Shown here: piece after piece, positions 1-6,362 of the stretch
How positions within the stretch are numbered: the stretch's first letter is position 1
How the letters are laid out: every line of letters begins with the position of its first letter
Assembly: GCF_910579365.1 (NCBI RefSeq)
Contig: NZ_CAJTUX010000055.1
Location: 1-18,346 of the forward strand
Direction: 5' to 3'
DNA: 18,346 nt
From: an uncultured Oscillibacter sp.
GTDB taxonomy: Bacteria > Bacillota > Clostridia > Oscillospirales > Oscillospiraceae
The notes under the pieces: model-generated
Database searches by the model: none
Told to the model about the DNA's origin: nothing
The model's input: only the letters and a program-made list of their open reading frames with translations
Made by a program: the position numbers and the translations under genes

Positions 1-1484
1 ACATGGGGGACCACTACCTCTTAAACGGCGAGAAAATCTTCATCACCAACGGCGGCGAGGCGGACACCTATGTGGTCTTCGCCGTCACCACCCCCGGCAT
101 CGGCACCCGGGGCATCAGCGCCTTCATCGTGGAAAAGGGCTGGGAGGGCTTCACCTTTGAGGAGCACTATGACAAGATGGGCATCCGCTCCTCCGCCACC
201 TGCCAGCTGAACTTCAACAACGTCAAGATTCCCAAGGAGAACCTTCTGGGCAAGGAGGGCCAGGGCTTTAAGATCGCCATGGCCACGCTGGACGGCGGCC
301 GCATCGGCATCGCGGCCCAGGCTCTGGGCATCGCCCAGGGGGCCTATGAGGCGGCGGTGGAGTACTCCAAGGAGCGGGTTCAGTTCGGCCGTCCCATCTG
401 CCAGCAGCAGAACATCGCCTTCAAGATCGCCGACATGGCCACCAAGCTCCGCTGCGCCCGCTTCCTGGTCTACAGCGCCGCCGAGCTGAAACAGGCCCAC
501 GTCCCCTACGGCATGGAGTCCGCCATGGCGAAGCAGTACGCCTCCGACATCGCTCTGGAGGTCACCAACGACGCCCTCCAGATTTTCGGTGGCTGCGGCT
601 ACCTCAAGGGCATGGAGGTGGAGCGTTTCTACCGGGACGCCAAGATCACCACCATCTACGAGGGCACCAACGAGATTCAGCGGGTGGTCATCGCCTCCCA
701 CATCCTGGGCAAGGCGGGCAAGGCCGACAACGCCGCCCCCGCCCAGCAGAGAGGGCCCGAGACCGGCGCGAGAAAGCGCCAGATCTGGAAGGATGGCACC
801 GCCCAGGAGAAGGTGGAGGCCCTGGTTGCCAGCCTGAAGAAGGACGGCCACGACTTCACCGTGGGCATCCCCATGGACACCCCCATCACCCAGGCGGAGC
901 GGGTGGTTTCCGCCGGCCAGGGCATCGGCGCCAGGGAGAACATGAAGCTCATCGAGGACCTGGCCAAGGCCGCCGGAGCCGCCGTGGGCTCCAGCCGCCC
1001 GGTGGCGGAGACGCTGAAATACGTGCCCCTGAACCGCTACGTGGGCATGAGCGGCCAGAAATTCAAGGGGAACCTCTATATCGCCTGCGGCATCTCCGGC
1101 GCGATTCAGCACCTCAAGGGCATCAAGGACGCCTCCTGCATCGTGGCCATCAACAAGAACCCCAACGCCAAGATTTTCAAGAACTGCGACTACGGCATCG
1201 TGGGCGACGTGATGGAAATCCTGCCCCTGCTCACCGCCGCTCTGGACACCGGAGAGAAGCAGCCCGCGCCCCCCATGGTGAAGATGAAGCGCATGGCGCC
1301 CAAGAAGGTCACCCCGCCCCGCAAGCTCTATATCTGCAACGGCTGCGGCCACGAGTACGACGTGCTCCTGGGCGACCCGGAGAACGAGGTCAAGCCCGGC
1401 ACCGCCTTCAAGGACCTGCCGGAAGGCTGGACCTGCCCCCACTGCGGCGAGGGCGTGGACGCGTTCATCGAGATTGAAGTTTAA
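1..1484 (+). CDS. Acyl-CoA dehydrogenase / ETF-alpha FAD domain / rubredoxin fusion (5' partial)
   Basis: The reading frame is already open at the window edge, so roughly the first 120-130 residues of the dehydrogenase are missing. Numbering is from the Met at base 3. Residues 1-240 are the middle and C-terminal parts of a short-chain acyl-CoA dehydrogenase, with motif IYEGTNEIQR whose Glu220 is the expected catalytic base. Residues about 297-415 match the C-terminal FAD-binding domain (domain II) of ETF-alpha, with GISGAIQHL at 363-371 and DYGIVGD at 396-402. I see no ETF-alpha domain I. Residues about 440-493 form a rubredoxin with iron ligands C445, C448, C478 and C481. Expected chemistry is flavin-linked oxidation of an acyl-CoA (or reduction of an enoyl-CoA), with electrons relayed through the ETF FAD to the rubredoxin iron. 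The next gene, 32 bases downstream, is a flavodiiron protein, the usual partner of rubredoxin. Domain calls are firm. Substrate and electron direction are inferred. Confidence 0.93.
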   Translation, partial: MGDHYLLNGEKIFITNGGEADTYVVFAVTTPGIGTRGISAFIVEKGWEGFTFEEHYDKMGIRSSATCQLNFNNVKIPKENLLGKEGQGFKIAMATLDGGRIGIAAQALGIAQGAYEAAVEYSKERVQFGRPICQQQNIAFKIADMATKLRCARFLVYSAAELKQAHVPYGMESAMAKQYASDIALEVTNDALQIFGGCGYLKGMEVERFYRDAKITTIYEGTNEIQRVVIASHILGKAGKADNAAPAQQRGPETGARKRQIWKDGTAQEKVEALVASLKKDGHDFTVGIPMDTPITQAERVVSAGQGIGARENMKLIEDLAKAAGAAVGSSRPVAETLKYVPLNRYVGMSGQKFKGNLYIACGISGAIQHLKGIKDASCIVAINKNPNAKIFKNCDYGIVGDVMEILPLLTAALDTGEKQPAPPMVKMKRMAPKKVTPPRKLYICNGCGHEYDVLLGDPENEVKPGTAFKDLPEGWTCPHCGEGVDAFIEIEV

Positions 1485-1516
1485 CCGCTCCGGGAATAAA
1501 AGAAGGAGGCAGTTCT

Positions 1517-2734
1517 ATGTATAATTACCGCCAAGTCACCGACGACCTCTACTGGGTAGGCGCGGACGAGCACCGTCTGGCCCTCTTTGAGAATATCCAT
1601 CCCCTCTACCACGGCGTTTCCTACAACGCGTATGTCCTTCTGGACGAGAAGAGCGTCCTGTTTGACACCGCCGACTGGGCGGTGGGCCGGCAGTTCCTCG
1701 CCAACGTGAAGGCCGTGCTGAACGGCCGCCCCCTGGATTATCTGGTCATCAACCACGTGGAGCCGGATCACGCCGCCTCCATTGAAGAGATTCTTCTCCG
1801 CTGGCCGGAGGTGAAAATCATCACCACCCCCAAGGCGGTGACGCTTCTCAACCAGTTCGGCTTCGCTCTGGACCCCAACCAGATCGACGAGGTGAAGGAG
1901 GGCGACAGCCGCTGCTTCGGCAAGCACACCATCGCCTTTGTCTACGCCCCCATGGTCCACTGGCCGGAGGCCATGGTCTCCTTCGACACCACCAACGGCG
2001 TCCTCTTCTCCGCCGACGCCTTCGGCTCTTTCCGCTCGCTGGACGGGAAGCTGTTCGCCGACGAGGTGGACTTCGACCGGGAGTGGATCGACGACGCCCG
2101 GCGCTATTACACCAACATCGTGGGCAAATACGGTCCCCAGGTGGTGGCCCTGCTGAACAAGGCCGCCAGCATCGTGGGCCTGGACAACATCAAGATGCTC
2201 TGCCCCCTCCACGGCCCCATCTGGCGGAAGGACCTGGGCTATATCATTGACAAGTACACCCACTGGGCCACCTACGAGCCGGAGGAGAAGGGCGTCATGA
2301 TCGTCTACGCCTCCATGTACGGCAATACGGAGGCCGCCGCCGAGGTGCTGGCCGCCAAGCTGACGGCCAGAGGCGTCACCAACACCCGGCTCTATGACGT
2401 GTCCAGCACCCATGTCAGCTACCTCATCTCCGACCTCTTCAAGTACAGCCATCTGGTCCTGGCCTCCGTCACCTACAACCTGGGGATTTTCCCGCCCATG
2501 CACAACTTCCTCATGGACATGAAGGCCCTGAACCTCCAGAAGCGCACCGTGGCCATCATGGGCAGCGGCTCCTGGGCGCCCCGCTCCGGCGCGCTGATGC
2601 GGGAGGAAATCGAGCAGCTCAAGCACATGGAAATCCTGGACGACGAGATGACCATCACCTCCTCGCTCCAGCCGCAGAACGAGTCGGAGATCGACGCCCT
2701 GGCCGACGCCATCGCCGCTTCCCTGCTCAAATAA
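1517..2734 (+). CDS. fprA: Flavodiiron protein (A-type flavoprotein, rubredoxin:O2/NO oxidoreductase)
   Basis: A 405-residue cytoplasmic protein with the two-domain flavodiiron architecture. The N-terminal metallo-beta-lactamase-like domain carries all expected di-iron ligands: H80, E82 and D84 in NHVEPDH, H148 in MVHWPE, D167 in SADAFG and H232 in LHGPIW. The C-terminal flavodoxin domain begins near residue 256, with VYASMYGNTE as its FMN phosphate loop. These enzymes reduce O2 to water or NO to N2O, usually with electrons from rubredoxin, and protect anaerobes from oxygen or nitrosative stress. The ATG lies 7 bases after AAGGAGG at 1503-1509. The gene follows the rubredoxin-containing fusion by 32 bases with no terminator between, so the two are probably one transcript. 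There is no extra C-terminal rubredoxin or NADH-oxidase domain, so the enzyme needs an external donor. Preference between O2 and NO cannot be read from the sequence. Confidence 0.95.
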   Translation: MYNYRQVTDDLYWVGADEHRLALFENIHPLYHGVSYNAYVLLDEKSVLFDTADWAVGRQFLANVKAVLNGRPLDYLVINHVEPDHAASIEEILLRWPEVKIITTPKAVTLLNQFGFALDPNQIDEVKEGDSRCFGKHTIAFVYAPMVHWPEAMVSFDTTNGVLFSADAFGSFRSLDGKLFADEVDFDREWIDDARRYYTNIVGKYGPQVVALLNKAASIVGLDNIKMLCPLHGPIWRKDLGYIIDKYTHWATYEPEEKGVMIVYASMYGNTEAAAEVLAAKLTARGVTNTRLYDVSSTHVSYLISDLFKYSHLVLASVTYNLGIFPPMHNFLMDMKALNLQKRTVAIMGSGSWAPRSGALMREEIEQLKHMEILDDEMTITSSLQPQNESEIDALADAIAASLLK

Positions 2735-2814
2735 AACCGCTTCTCCGATCCCATATACCCGGCACGCATGTCCGCCCGGACCTTCCAACAGCGCGCTGGG
2801 GGGACAGTGAAGAC

Positions 2815-2855
2815 AAGGGCCAGCCTTTCCACCAGGCTGGCCCTTGGTTTTTGTC
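2815..2855 (+). terminator. Rho-independent terminator after fprA
   Basis: AAGGGCCAGCCT (2815-2826) pairs perfectly with AGGCTGGCCCTT (2834-2845) around a 7-base loop. GGTTTTTG follows on the + strand. It sits 80 bases after the fprA stop and just beyond the 3' end of the convergent DUF4173 gene. The minus-strand side lacks a T-run directly after the stem, so it should act mainly on the fprA transcript. Confidence 0.9.
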
Positions 2856-2860
2856 CCTTT

Positions 2861-4393
2861 TTATGGCTGCATTCCCCCCGCCGCAAGACACGCCGACAAG
2901 GACCAGGAGCGCCAATCCCGGCACTCCGACTCCGCCCGGGCCCTCCGCTGTGCCAGCAGCTCCGCCAGGGGCCCGCCGTTCCCGTAACCGTCGTACGCAC
3001 AGACCGGGCGCTCTCCGTCCAGCCGCTCCAGCTGGGACAGCGTGTCGTATGAGAGGCTGTATACCAGATAGTGGACGCTGACTGCGGCGCTCTCCCCGCT
3101 CAAATAGCGGTCCACCTGATTCCTGGCAACCAGATAGTCCACCGGCACGCAGTTGATGACCAGCCAGCCTGCCAGCGCCAGGGGGAAGGCCCATTTGCAG
3201 AACCCAAAGTCCGGGCTCTTCGCCTTCCACAGTCCCGCCAGGAGAAACAGGGCCATCATCCCCATGCCCCAATAGGTCATGCAGCGCTTGAAGCTCAGAC
3301 CATAGGCCCGGACGTACAGCGTCATCTTCCAGGCGGCGGAGGCCAGCAGAATCAGGCTCTCTCCCGCCAGCAGCGCGCACAGGCCCCGCAAAACCCTCCA
3401 GGCCCCGCCCTCCCGCCGGGAAAGGCACAGGCACGCCAGGGTCAGGCTCAGGTTCCCCACCGTCACCCCCACCATCTGGAAAAACCCGCTCCGGGCCCAC
3501 TCGGCGTAGCTCACCCCCAGGCTCTCCACGTACTCTGGCCCGCCGAAGAGCCCGGCGGACTGCACCGCCAGGAAGGCCAGATACAGCCCGTCCACCGCCG
3601 CCAGCGCCAGCACGAAGCCCAGGGCGTCCGCCCGGAGGACCTTTTTCTCCTCCGCCGGGCACAGCAGCTTCGGGTGGGCCATGGCGTAGAGGAGGCTGAA
3701 GACGAACGGCGTCAGCACCAGCGCCCAGAAGAGCCGCTGAAGCACGTCGCCGAAGGGGAGCGCGCGGATATTCCAGTTCAGCGCCTCCAGCGACGCGGCA
3801 AAGAGGGCGTCCGCCGACATCAGCACCGGAAGCAGAATGGACACCAGCGCCACCGCCCCGCAGAGCCCCAGGACCACCGCCATGGTCCGGCCGGGCCGGC
3901 CGCTCTCCCGCTTGTTGGGAACCGCCGCCGCGAAGCAGGCCCACAGGTTTCCAAACAGCCCCTGGAACAGGAGCCTGCACCGCTCCCCCAGCATCCAAGG
4001 GTCCCACCAGGGGCGGCTCCCAAGTCCCGCCGTGACGTGGACGGGAATCAGCACCAGCAGCGCCAGCAGATTCCAGCAGCGGAAATACCAGTTGGACCCC
4101 AGGGCCATGGTGGCGGCCAGGAAGAGGTTCGCCGCCAGCAGAACCCGGCTGGACCGCGTCTCGAACATCCCCGGTCCCATCCAGGCTGCGGCCAGCGCGT
4201 ACCAGGCGAACACCGCAGCCGTCAGCCCGGCGGAGGGTCCGTGCCAGAAAAGGCCGTCCACCAGCAGAAGACAAACCCCCAGCGTCAGGACCAGAAACAG
4301 CCGATAGCGGCGTATGGACTCCCCTGCCAATTTCCATGTTTGGGTACGCTTCGCGGACCCTTCCGGCGGAAGGGCGTTGATCAATTCGCTCAT
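2861..4393 (-). CDS. DUF4173/DUF4153-family multi-pass membrane protein
   Basis: A 510-residue integral membrane protein with about 11 hydrophobic segments between residues 30 and 416 and a soluble C-terminal tail of about 90 residues. The block YAEWARSGFFQ (296-306) and the later YGLSFKR (364-370) are typical of the DUF4173 part of DUF4153-like proteins. No enzymatic function is established for this family. The ATG at 4393 is preceded by AAGGAGA (complement of 4401-4407) at good spacing. It is the last gene of a minus-strand set with a 59-residue membrane protein, DUF2975 and an XRE regulator; the gap to the regulator is about 50 bases with no terminator visible. The role is unknown. Membership in a regulator-controlled envelope module is inferred from context. 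Confidence 0.82.
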   Translation of the reverse strand: MSELINALPPEGSAKRTQTWKLAGESIRRYRLFLVLTLGVCLLLVDGLFWHGPSAGLTAAVFAWYALAAAWMGPGMFETRSSRVLLAANLFLAATMALGSNWYFRCWNLLALLVLIPVHVTAGLGSRPWWDPWMLGERCRLLFQGLFGNLWACFAAAVPNKRESGRPGRTMAVVLGLCGAVALVSILLPVLMSADALFAASLEALNWNIRALPFGDVLQRLFWALVLTPFVFSLLYAMAHPKLLCPAEEKKVLRADALGFVLALAAVDGLYLAFLAVQSAGLFGGPEYVESLGVSYAEWARSGFFQMVGVTVGNLSLTLACLCLSRREGGAWRVLRGLCALLAGESLILLASAAWKMTLYVRAYGLSFKRCMTYWGMGMMALFLLAGLWKAKSPDFGFCKWAFPLALAGWLVINCVPVDYLVARNQVDRYLSGESAAVSVHYLVYSLSYDTLSQLERLDGERPVCAYDGYGNGGPLAELLAQRRARAESECRDWRSWSLSACLAAGGMQP

Positions 4394-4442
4394 ATGAATG
4401 TCTCCTTATTCGATCGTCCGCCTGTCGCGGACGGTTTCGTTT

Positions 4443-4664
4443 CTAATCCACAGGTCCCGCCTCATCCGGAACATACTCCAAAAGGTCCCCGGGCTGACAG
4501 TCCAGGGCGGCGCAGACCGCCTCCAGGGTGGAGAAGCGCACCGCCTTGGCCTTGTTGTTTTTCAGCACCGACAGGTTCGCAAGGGTGATGTCCACCTTCT
4601 CCGAGAGCTGGGAGAGGCTCATTTTCCGCTTCGCCATCATCACGTCCAGATTCACAACAATCAT
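4443..4664 (-). CDS. XRE/Cro-type helix-turn-helix regulator (YozG-like)
   Basis: A 73-residue single-domain DNA-binding protein. The helix-turn-helix spans about residues 16-45 (SLSQLSEKVDITLANLSVLK), followed by the family-typical end FSTLEAVCAALDCQPGDLLEY. It has no effector or dimerisation domain beyond the Cro-like fold. Members such as B. subtilis YozG are usually encoded beside a DUF2975 membrane protein (YoaS), as here: the DUF2975 stop codon is only 9 bases upstream, and GAGGTG overlapping that stop serves as the ribosome site. It probably controls its own operon from the promoter at 5462-5490. No operator can be assigned with confidence. Confidence 0.9.
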   Translation of the reverse strand: MIVVNLDVMMAKRKMSLSQLSEKVDITLANLSVLKNNKAKAVRFSTLEAVCAALDCQPGDLLEYVPDEAGPVD

Positions 4665-4673
4665 GGCCCCACC

Positions 4674-5243
4674 TCAAATGGTCAGGTCGTTCTCCGCCTT
4701 CAGCTCCGCCGCCTGGCGGAAGAGGGCGGACATGACGAGACACAGCGAGCCTCCCATGGCGAACATAGGCACAAACAGGGCGTTGTAGCTGGCCAGGGGA
4801 AGCGGCGAGCGATAGTAACACACGCTGAAAATCACCCTTGCCAAGGCCGCCCCGGCAATGAGGAAGCACGCCCACGCCGCCCGCCGAAGGCTGACGGCGT
4901 TCGACGCCGCGAAGGGTTCCCCCCGGAGGATGGTTTGCAGCACCCGCCGGGCCTGCCAGAGGATGACGGCGGTACAGCAGCCGGAGAAGAGGAGGAACAG
5001 GGTCAGAACCTGCTCATAAGCAATATTTTCCCTCAAAATCATGTTGGGCCACATGAGGAGCGTGACAACCAGAGGATTGACCGGGTCCTGCGGGTCATGC
5101 CATATGTCCAGGAGCTCAAACAGATTTCCCTTCAACGCCACGAAAGTGGGAACCAAAAACAAAGCGATCAAATTGCAGACCAACGTAACCAACACCAGGA
5201 CATAGAGCACCCTGGCGATTTTCCACACCGGGATTTTTTCCAT
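4674..5243 (-). CDS. DUF2975 membrane protein (YoaS-like)
   Basis: A 189-residue protein with four predicted membrane helices (about residues 10-32, 78-98, 120-142 and 153-174). Between helices 2 and 3 lies the family-typical stretch RVLQTILRGEPF. The C terminus ends in LKAENDLTI, close to the conserved LKEENDLTI of DUF2975. The family commonly partners a small XRE regulator, here encoded directly downstream, and may act as a membrane sensor or antagonist of it; this is not established. I chose the ATG at 5243 because GAGGGGG lies 7 bases upstream. An in-frame TTG at 5261 would add six residues but destroys that spacing. It is probably translationally linked to the upstream 59-codon gene, which stops 14 bases before. 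Confidence 0.88.
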   Translation of the reverse strand: MEKIPVWKIARVLYVLVLVTLVCNLIALFLVPTFVALKGNLFELLDIWHDPQDPVNPLVVTLLMWPNMILRENIAYEQVLTLFLLFSGCCTAVILWQARRVLQTILRGEPFAASNAVSLRRAAWACFLIAGAALARVIFSVCYYRSPLPLASYNALFVPMFAMGGSLCLVMSALFRQAAELKAENDLTI

Positions 5244-5257
5244 CGTCCTTCCCCCTC

Positions 5258-5437
5258 TCAAAGCGGCCTCGTGATGAACTCCATCATCACCGCCATCCCC
5301 GCCGCCAAAAGCGCAAACGCCCCGGCGCCGGAGAAAATTTTCAGCTTATTCCCCTGCCGGAATCCGCTCACTGCCATCACGCCGCCCCAGATGGCCAGCA
5401 CCAGCGCGGCGGGAATCAACAGTATCGTCAGACTCAT
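5258..5437 (-). CDS. Small two-helix membrane protein, 59 residues
   Basis: Short gene at the head of the DUF2975/XRE/DUF4173 operon. It reads from ATG at 5437 to TGA at 5260-5258 and begins MSLTILLIPAALVLAIWGG. Two hydrophobic segments (about residues 4-23 and 34-53) are joined by a short basic turn containing RQGNKLK, so it should sit in the membrane as a hairpin with both ends on the same side. The ribosome site AAAGGAGG (complement of 5448-5455) is the best in the operon, and the promoter at 5462-5490 lies directly upstream. The stop is 14 bases before the DUF2975 ATG. I do not recognise a named family. Reality is supported by the ribosome site, the codon frame and the tight operon packing. 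Confidence 0.8.
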   Translation of the reverse strand: MSLTILLIPAALVLAIWGGVMAVSGFRQGNKLKIFSGAGAFALLAAGMAVMMEFITRPL

Positions 5438-5461
5438 AATAAACCGCCTCCTTTTTCTGGT

Positions 5462-5490
5462 ATCCTATCATGGTCTCATTTGATTGTCAA
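5462..5490 (-). promoter_or_regulatory. Sigma-A promoter of the DUF2975/XRE/DUF4173 operon
   Basis: On the minus strand TTGACA (complement of 5485-5490) is followed after 17 bases by TAGGAT (complement of 5462-5467). The predicted start is near 5455, which leaves a very short leader before the AAAGGAGG site. The -35 is a perfect consensus and the -10 matches 4 of 6. Confidence 0.75.
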
Positions 5491-5598
5491 TAAGTTTTTA
5501 TCGTTTTTCAATAAAAATACATTGATAAACAGTTGAACCCTCTCCCTGCTCCGTCCGTCCCGCCTCACTCTTTCCAAAGCGGCGGCAGAGGGGGGGGC

Positions 5599-5699
5599 AA
5601 ACGGAAAGCGGGCAGCCCGTTGGGGCTGCCCGCTTTCCTGTATGATTGTAGAGAAAGGAGAGGGAAAATGGTGGGGTCGACAAGCGGTTCTCGCTTGTT
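5599..5699 (-). ncRNA. Candidate CU-rich small regulatory RNA (no family recognised)
   Basis: A strong minus-strand promoter (5706-5734) drives a region with no plausible gene. The predicted RNA of about 100 nt starts near 5699. It folds into a 5' hairpin (ACAAGCG, loop AGAAC, CGCUUGU; 5698-5680), then an unpaired polypyrimidine stretch (about 5678-5640) containing UUUUCCCUCUCCUUUCUCU, then a perfect 16-bp stem with a 4-base loop (5638-5603), followed by GUUUG. The CU-rich stretch is complementary to Shine-Dalgarno sequences such as GGAGAGG and AAAGGAG. This layout resembles anti-SD riboregulators of Firmicutes, but I recognise no known family (not RsaE/RoxS, 6S or SRP RNA). The U-run after the stem is only three bases, so termination may be incomplete. 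Alternatively, this could be a structured leader of the downstream operon. Confidence 0.6.
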
Positions 5700-5705
5700 G
5701 GGTTT

Positions 5706-5734
5706 ATCATAACGGCAGTCTTGCGGAATGTCAA
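5706..5734 (-). promoter_or_regulatory. Sigma-A promoter of the candidate small RNA
   Basis: Minus strand: TTGACA (complement of 5729-5734), 17-base spacer, TATGAT (complement of 5706-5711). Both boxes are near consensus and the spacer is ideal. The start is predicted at about 5699, right at the base of the first hairpin. Upstream lies AT-rich DNA shared with the divergent marR promoter. Confidence 0.75.
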
Positions 5735-5827
5735 CGGCTTTCCCACAACCTTCACACTTTGTTTACAACCGACAAATTTTTCCTCCTTTTATTTACAAAT
5801 CATTCAAAAATAATCCAAATTTCACCC

Positions 5828-5856
5828 TTGACAGATCAGTTGGAATCTGCTAATAT
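5828..5856 (+). promoter_or_regulatory. Sigma-A promoter of the marR-ABC exporter operon
   Basis: TTGACA (5828-5833), 17-base spacer, TAATAT (5851-5856). The predicted start is near 5863, inside the TTAGC/GCTAA repeats described separately, so a repressor bound there would block transcription. Confidence 0.85.
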
Positions 5857-5883
5857 TTAGCACGCTAACATTTAGCGCACTAA
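5849..5883 (+). promoter_or_regulatory. Probable MarR operator: clustered TTAGC/GCTAA half-sites
   Basis: Three overlapping inverted elements lie over the -10 box and start site. They are GCTAA-TAT-TTAGC (5849-5861), TTAGCACGCTAA (5857-5868) and TTAGCGCACTAA (5872-5883); the last two begin 15 bases apart. MarR proteins typically bind such short palindromes over their own promoters. Assignment to the adjacent marR gene is inferred. Confidence 0.7.
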
Positions 5884-5921
5884 CGATTTTGTCCCAACGG
5901 GGACGTGGAAGGAGCTTGCCG

Positions 5922-6362
5922 ATGAACGACCGCTGTCAAAGCCTGGGCCCCACCCTGGGCTGGGCGGCCCACATGTCCAAGGCCGCCATGGACGCCCGAG
6001 TCTCCCAGTATGACGTGACGCCGGGGCAGACCCACGTTTTGCTCTACCTCAACCAGCAAGGCGGGCATGCCCTCCAGCATGAGCTGACGGCCTATCTGCG
6101 GGTAAAGCCCTCCACCGTCAACGGCATTCTGGACCGGATGGAGGAAAAGGACCTGGTCCGCCGCTCCGTCAGCGGACGGGACGCCCGCCGCCGCCTCATC
6201 ACGCTGACGGAAAAGGGCGCGGAGCAGCAGGCCCTGTTCCAGCGGAGCTTTCTGGATGTGGAGGAAGCCATGGTCCGGGGCTTTGCGCCGGAGGAGAAGG
6301 AGACCCTGGCGGCCCTTCTGAACCGCGTGATTCAAAATCTCAAGGAGGATTCCCAAGTATGA
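5922..6362 (+). CDS. MarR-family transcriptional regulator
   Basis: A 146-residue protein with the MarR winged-helix layout: an N-terminal dimerisation helix, the recognition region HELTAYLRVKPSTVNGILDR (about residues 53-72), a wing with SVSGRDARRRLITLTEKG (about 82-99) and a C-terminal dimerisation helix. I chose the ATG at 5922 because AAGGAG (5909-5914) lies 7 bases upstream. An in-frame TTG at 5889 would add 11 residues but lacks a ribosome site and lies in the leader. Its stop overlaps the ATG of the first ABC gene (ATGA), so the three genes are translationally coupled. It most likely represses this operon through the repeats at 5849-5883 and responds to a ligand that the exporter handles. 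The ligand is unknown. Confidence 0.92.
   Translation: MNDRCQSLGPTLGWAAHMSKAAMDARVSQYDVTPGQTHVLLYLNQQGGHALQHELTAYLRVKPSTVNGILDRMEEKDLVRRSVSGRDARRRLITLTEKGAEQQALFQRSFLDVEEAMVRGFAPEEKETLAALLNRVIQNLKEDSQV

Noticed and set aside
21..1442. A 473-codon open frame antisense to the dehydrogenase fusion
   Set aside because: It mirrors third-position GC bias of the true gene. The translation is low-complexity (Gly, Ala, Val, His, Leu rich) with no domain, while the other strand has clear catalytic motifs.
3071..4588. A 505-codon plus-strand frame opposite the DUF4173 gene
   Set aside because: Gln, Pro, Arg and His rich low-complexity translation. The opposite strand encodes a coherent multi-helix membrane protein with a good ribosome site.
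5603..5638. The strong hairpin as an ordinary terminator of a plus-strand gene
   Set aside because: No plus-strand gene ends upstream of it; the nearest upstream genes run on the minus strand. No T-run follows on the plus strand.
5498..5755. An 85-codon minus-strand frame across the small RNA locus
   Set aside because: It would begin upstream of the small RNA promoter, has no ribosome site, reads through the 16-bp stem, and has no recognisable feature. The RNA explanation fits better.
5642..5860. A 72-codon plus-strand frame before marR
   Set aside because: It runs through the small RNA and into the -10 box of marR, and has no supported promoter or homology that I recognise.
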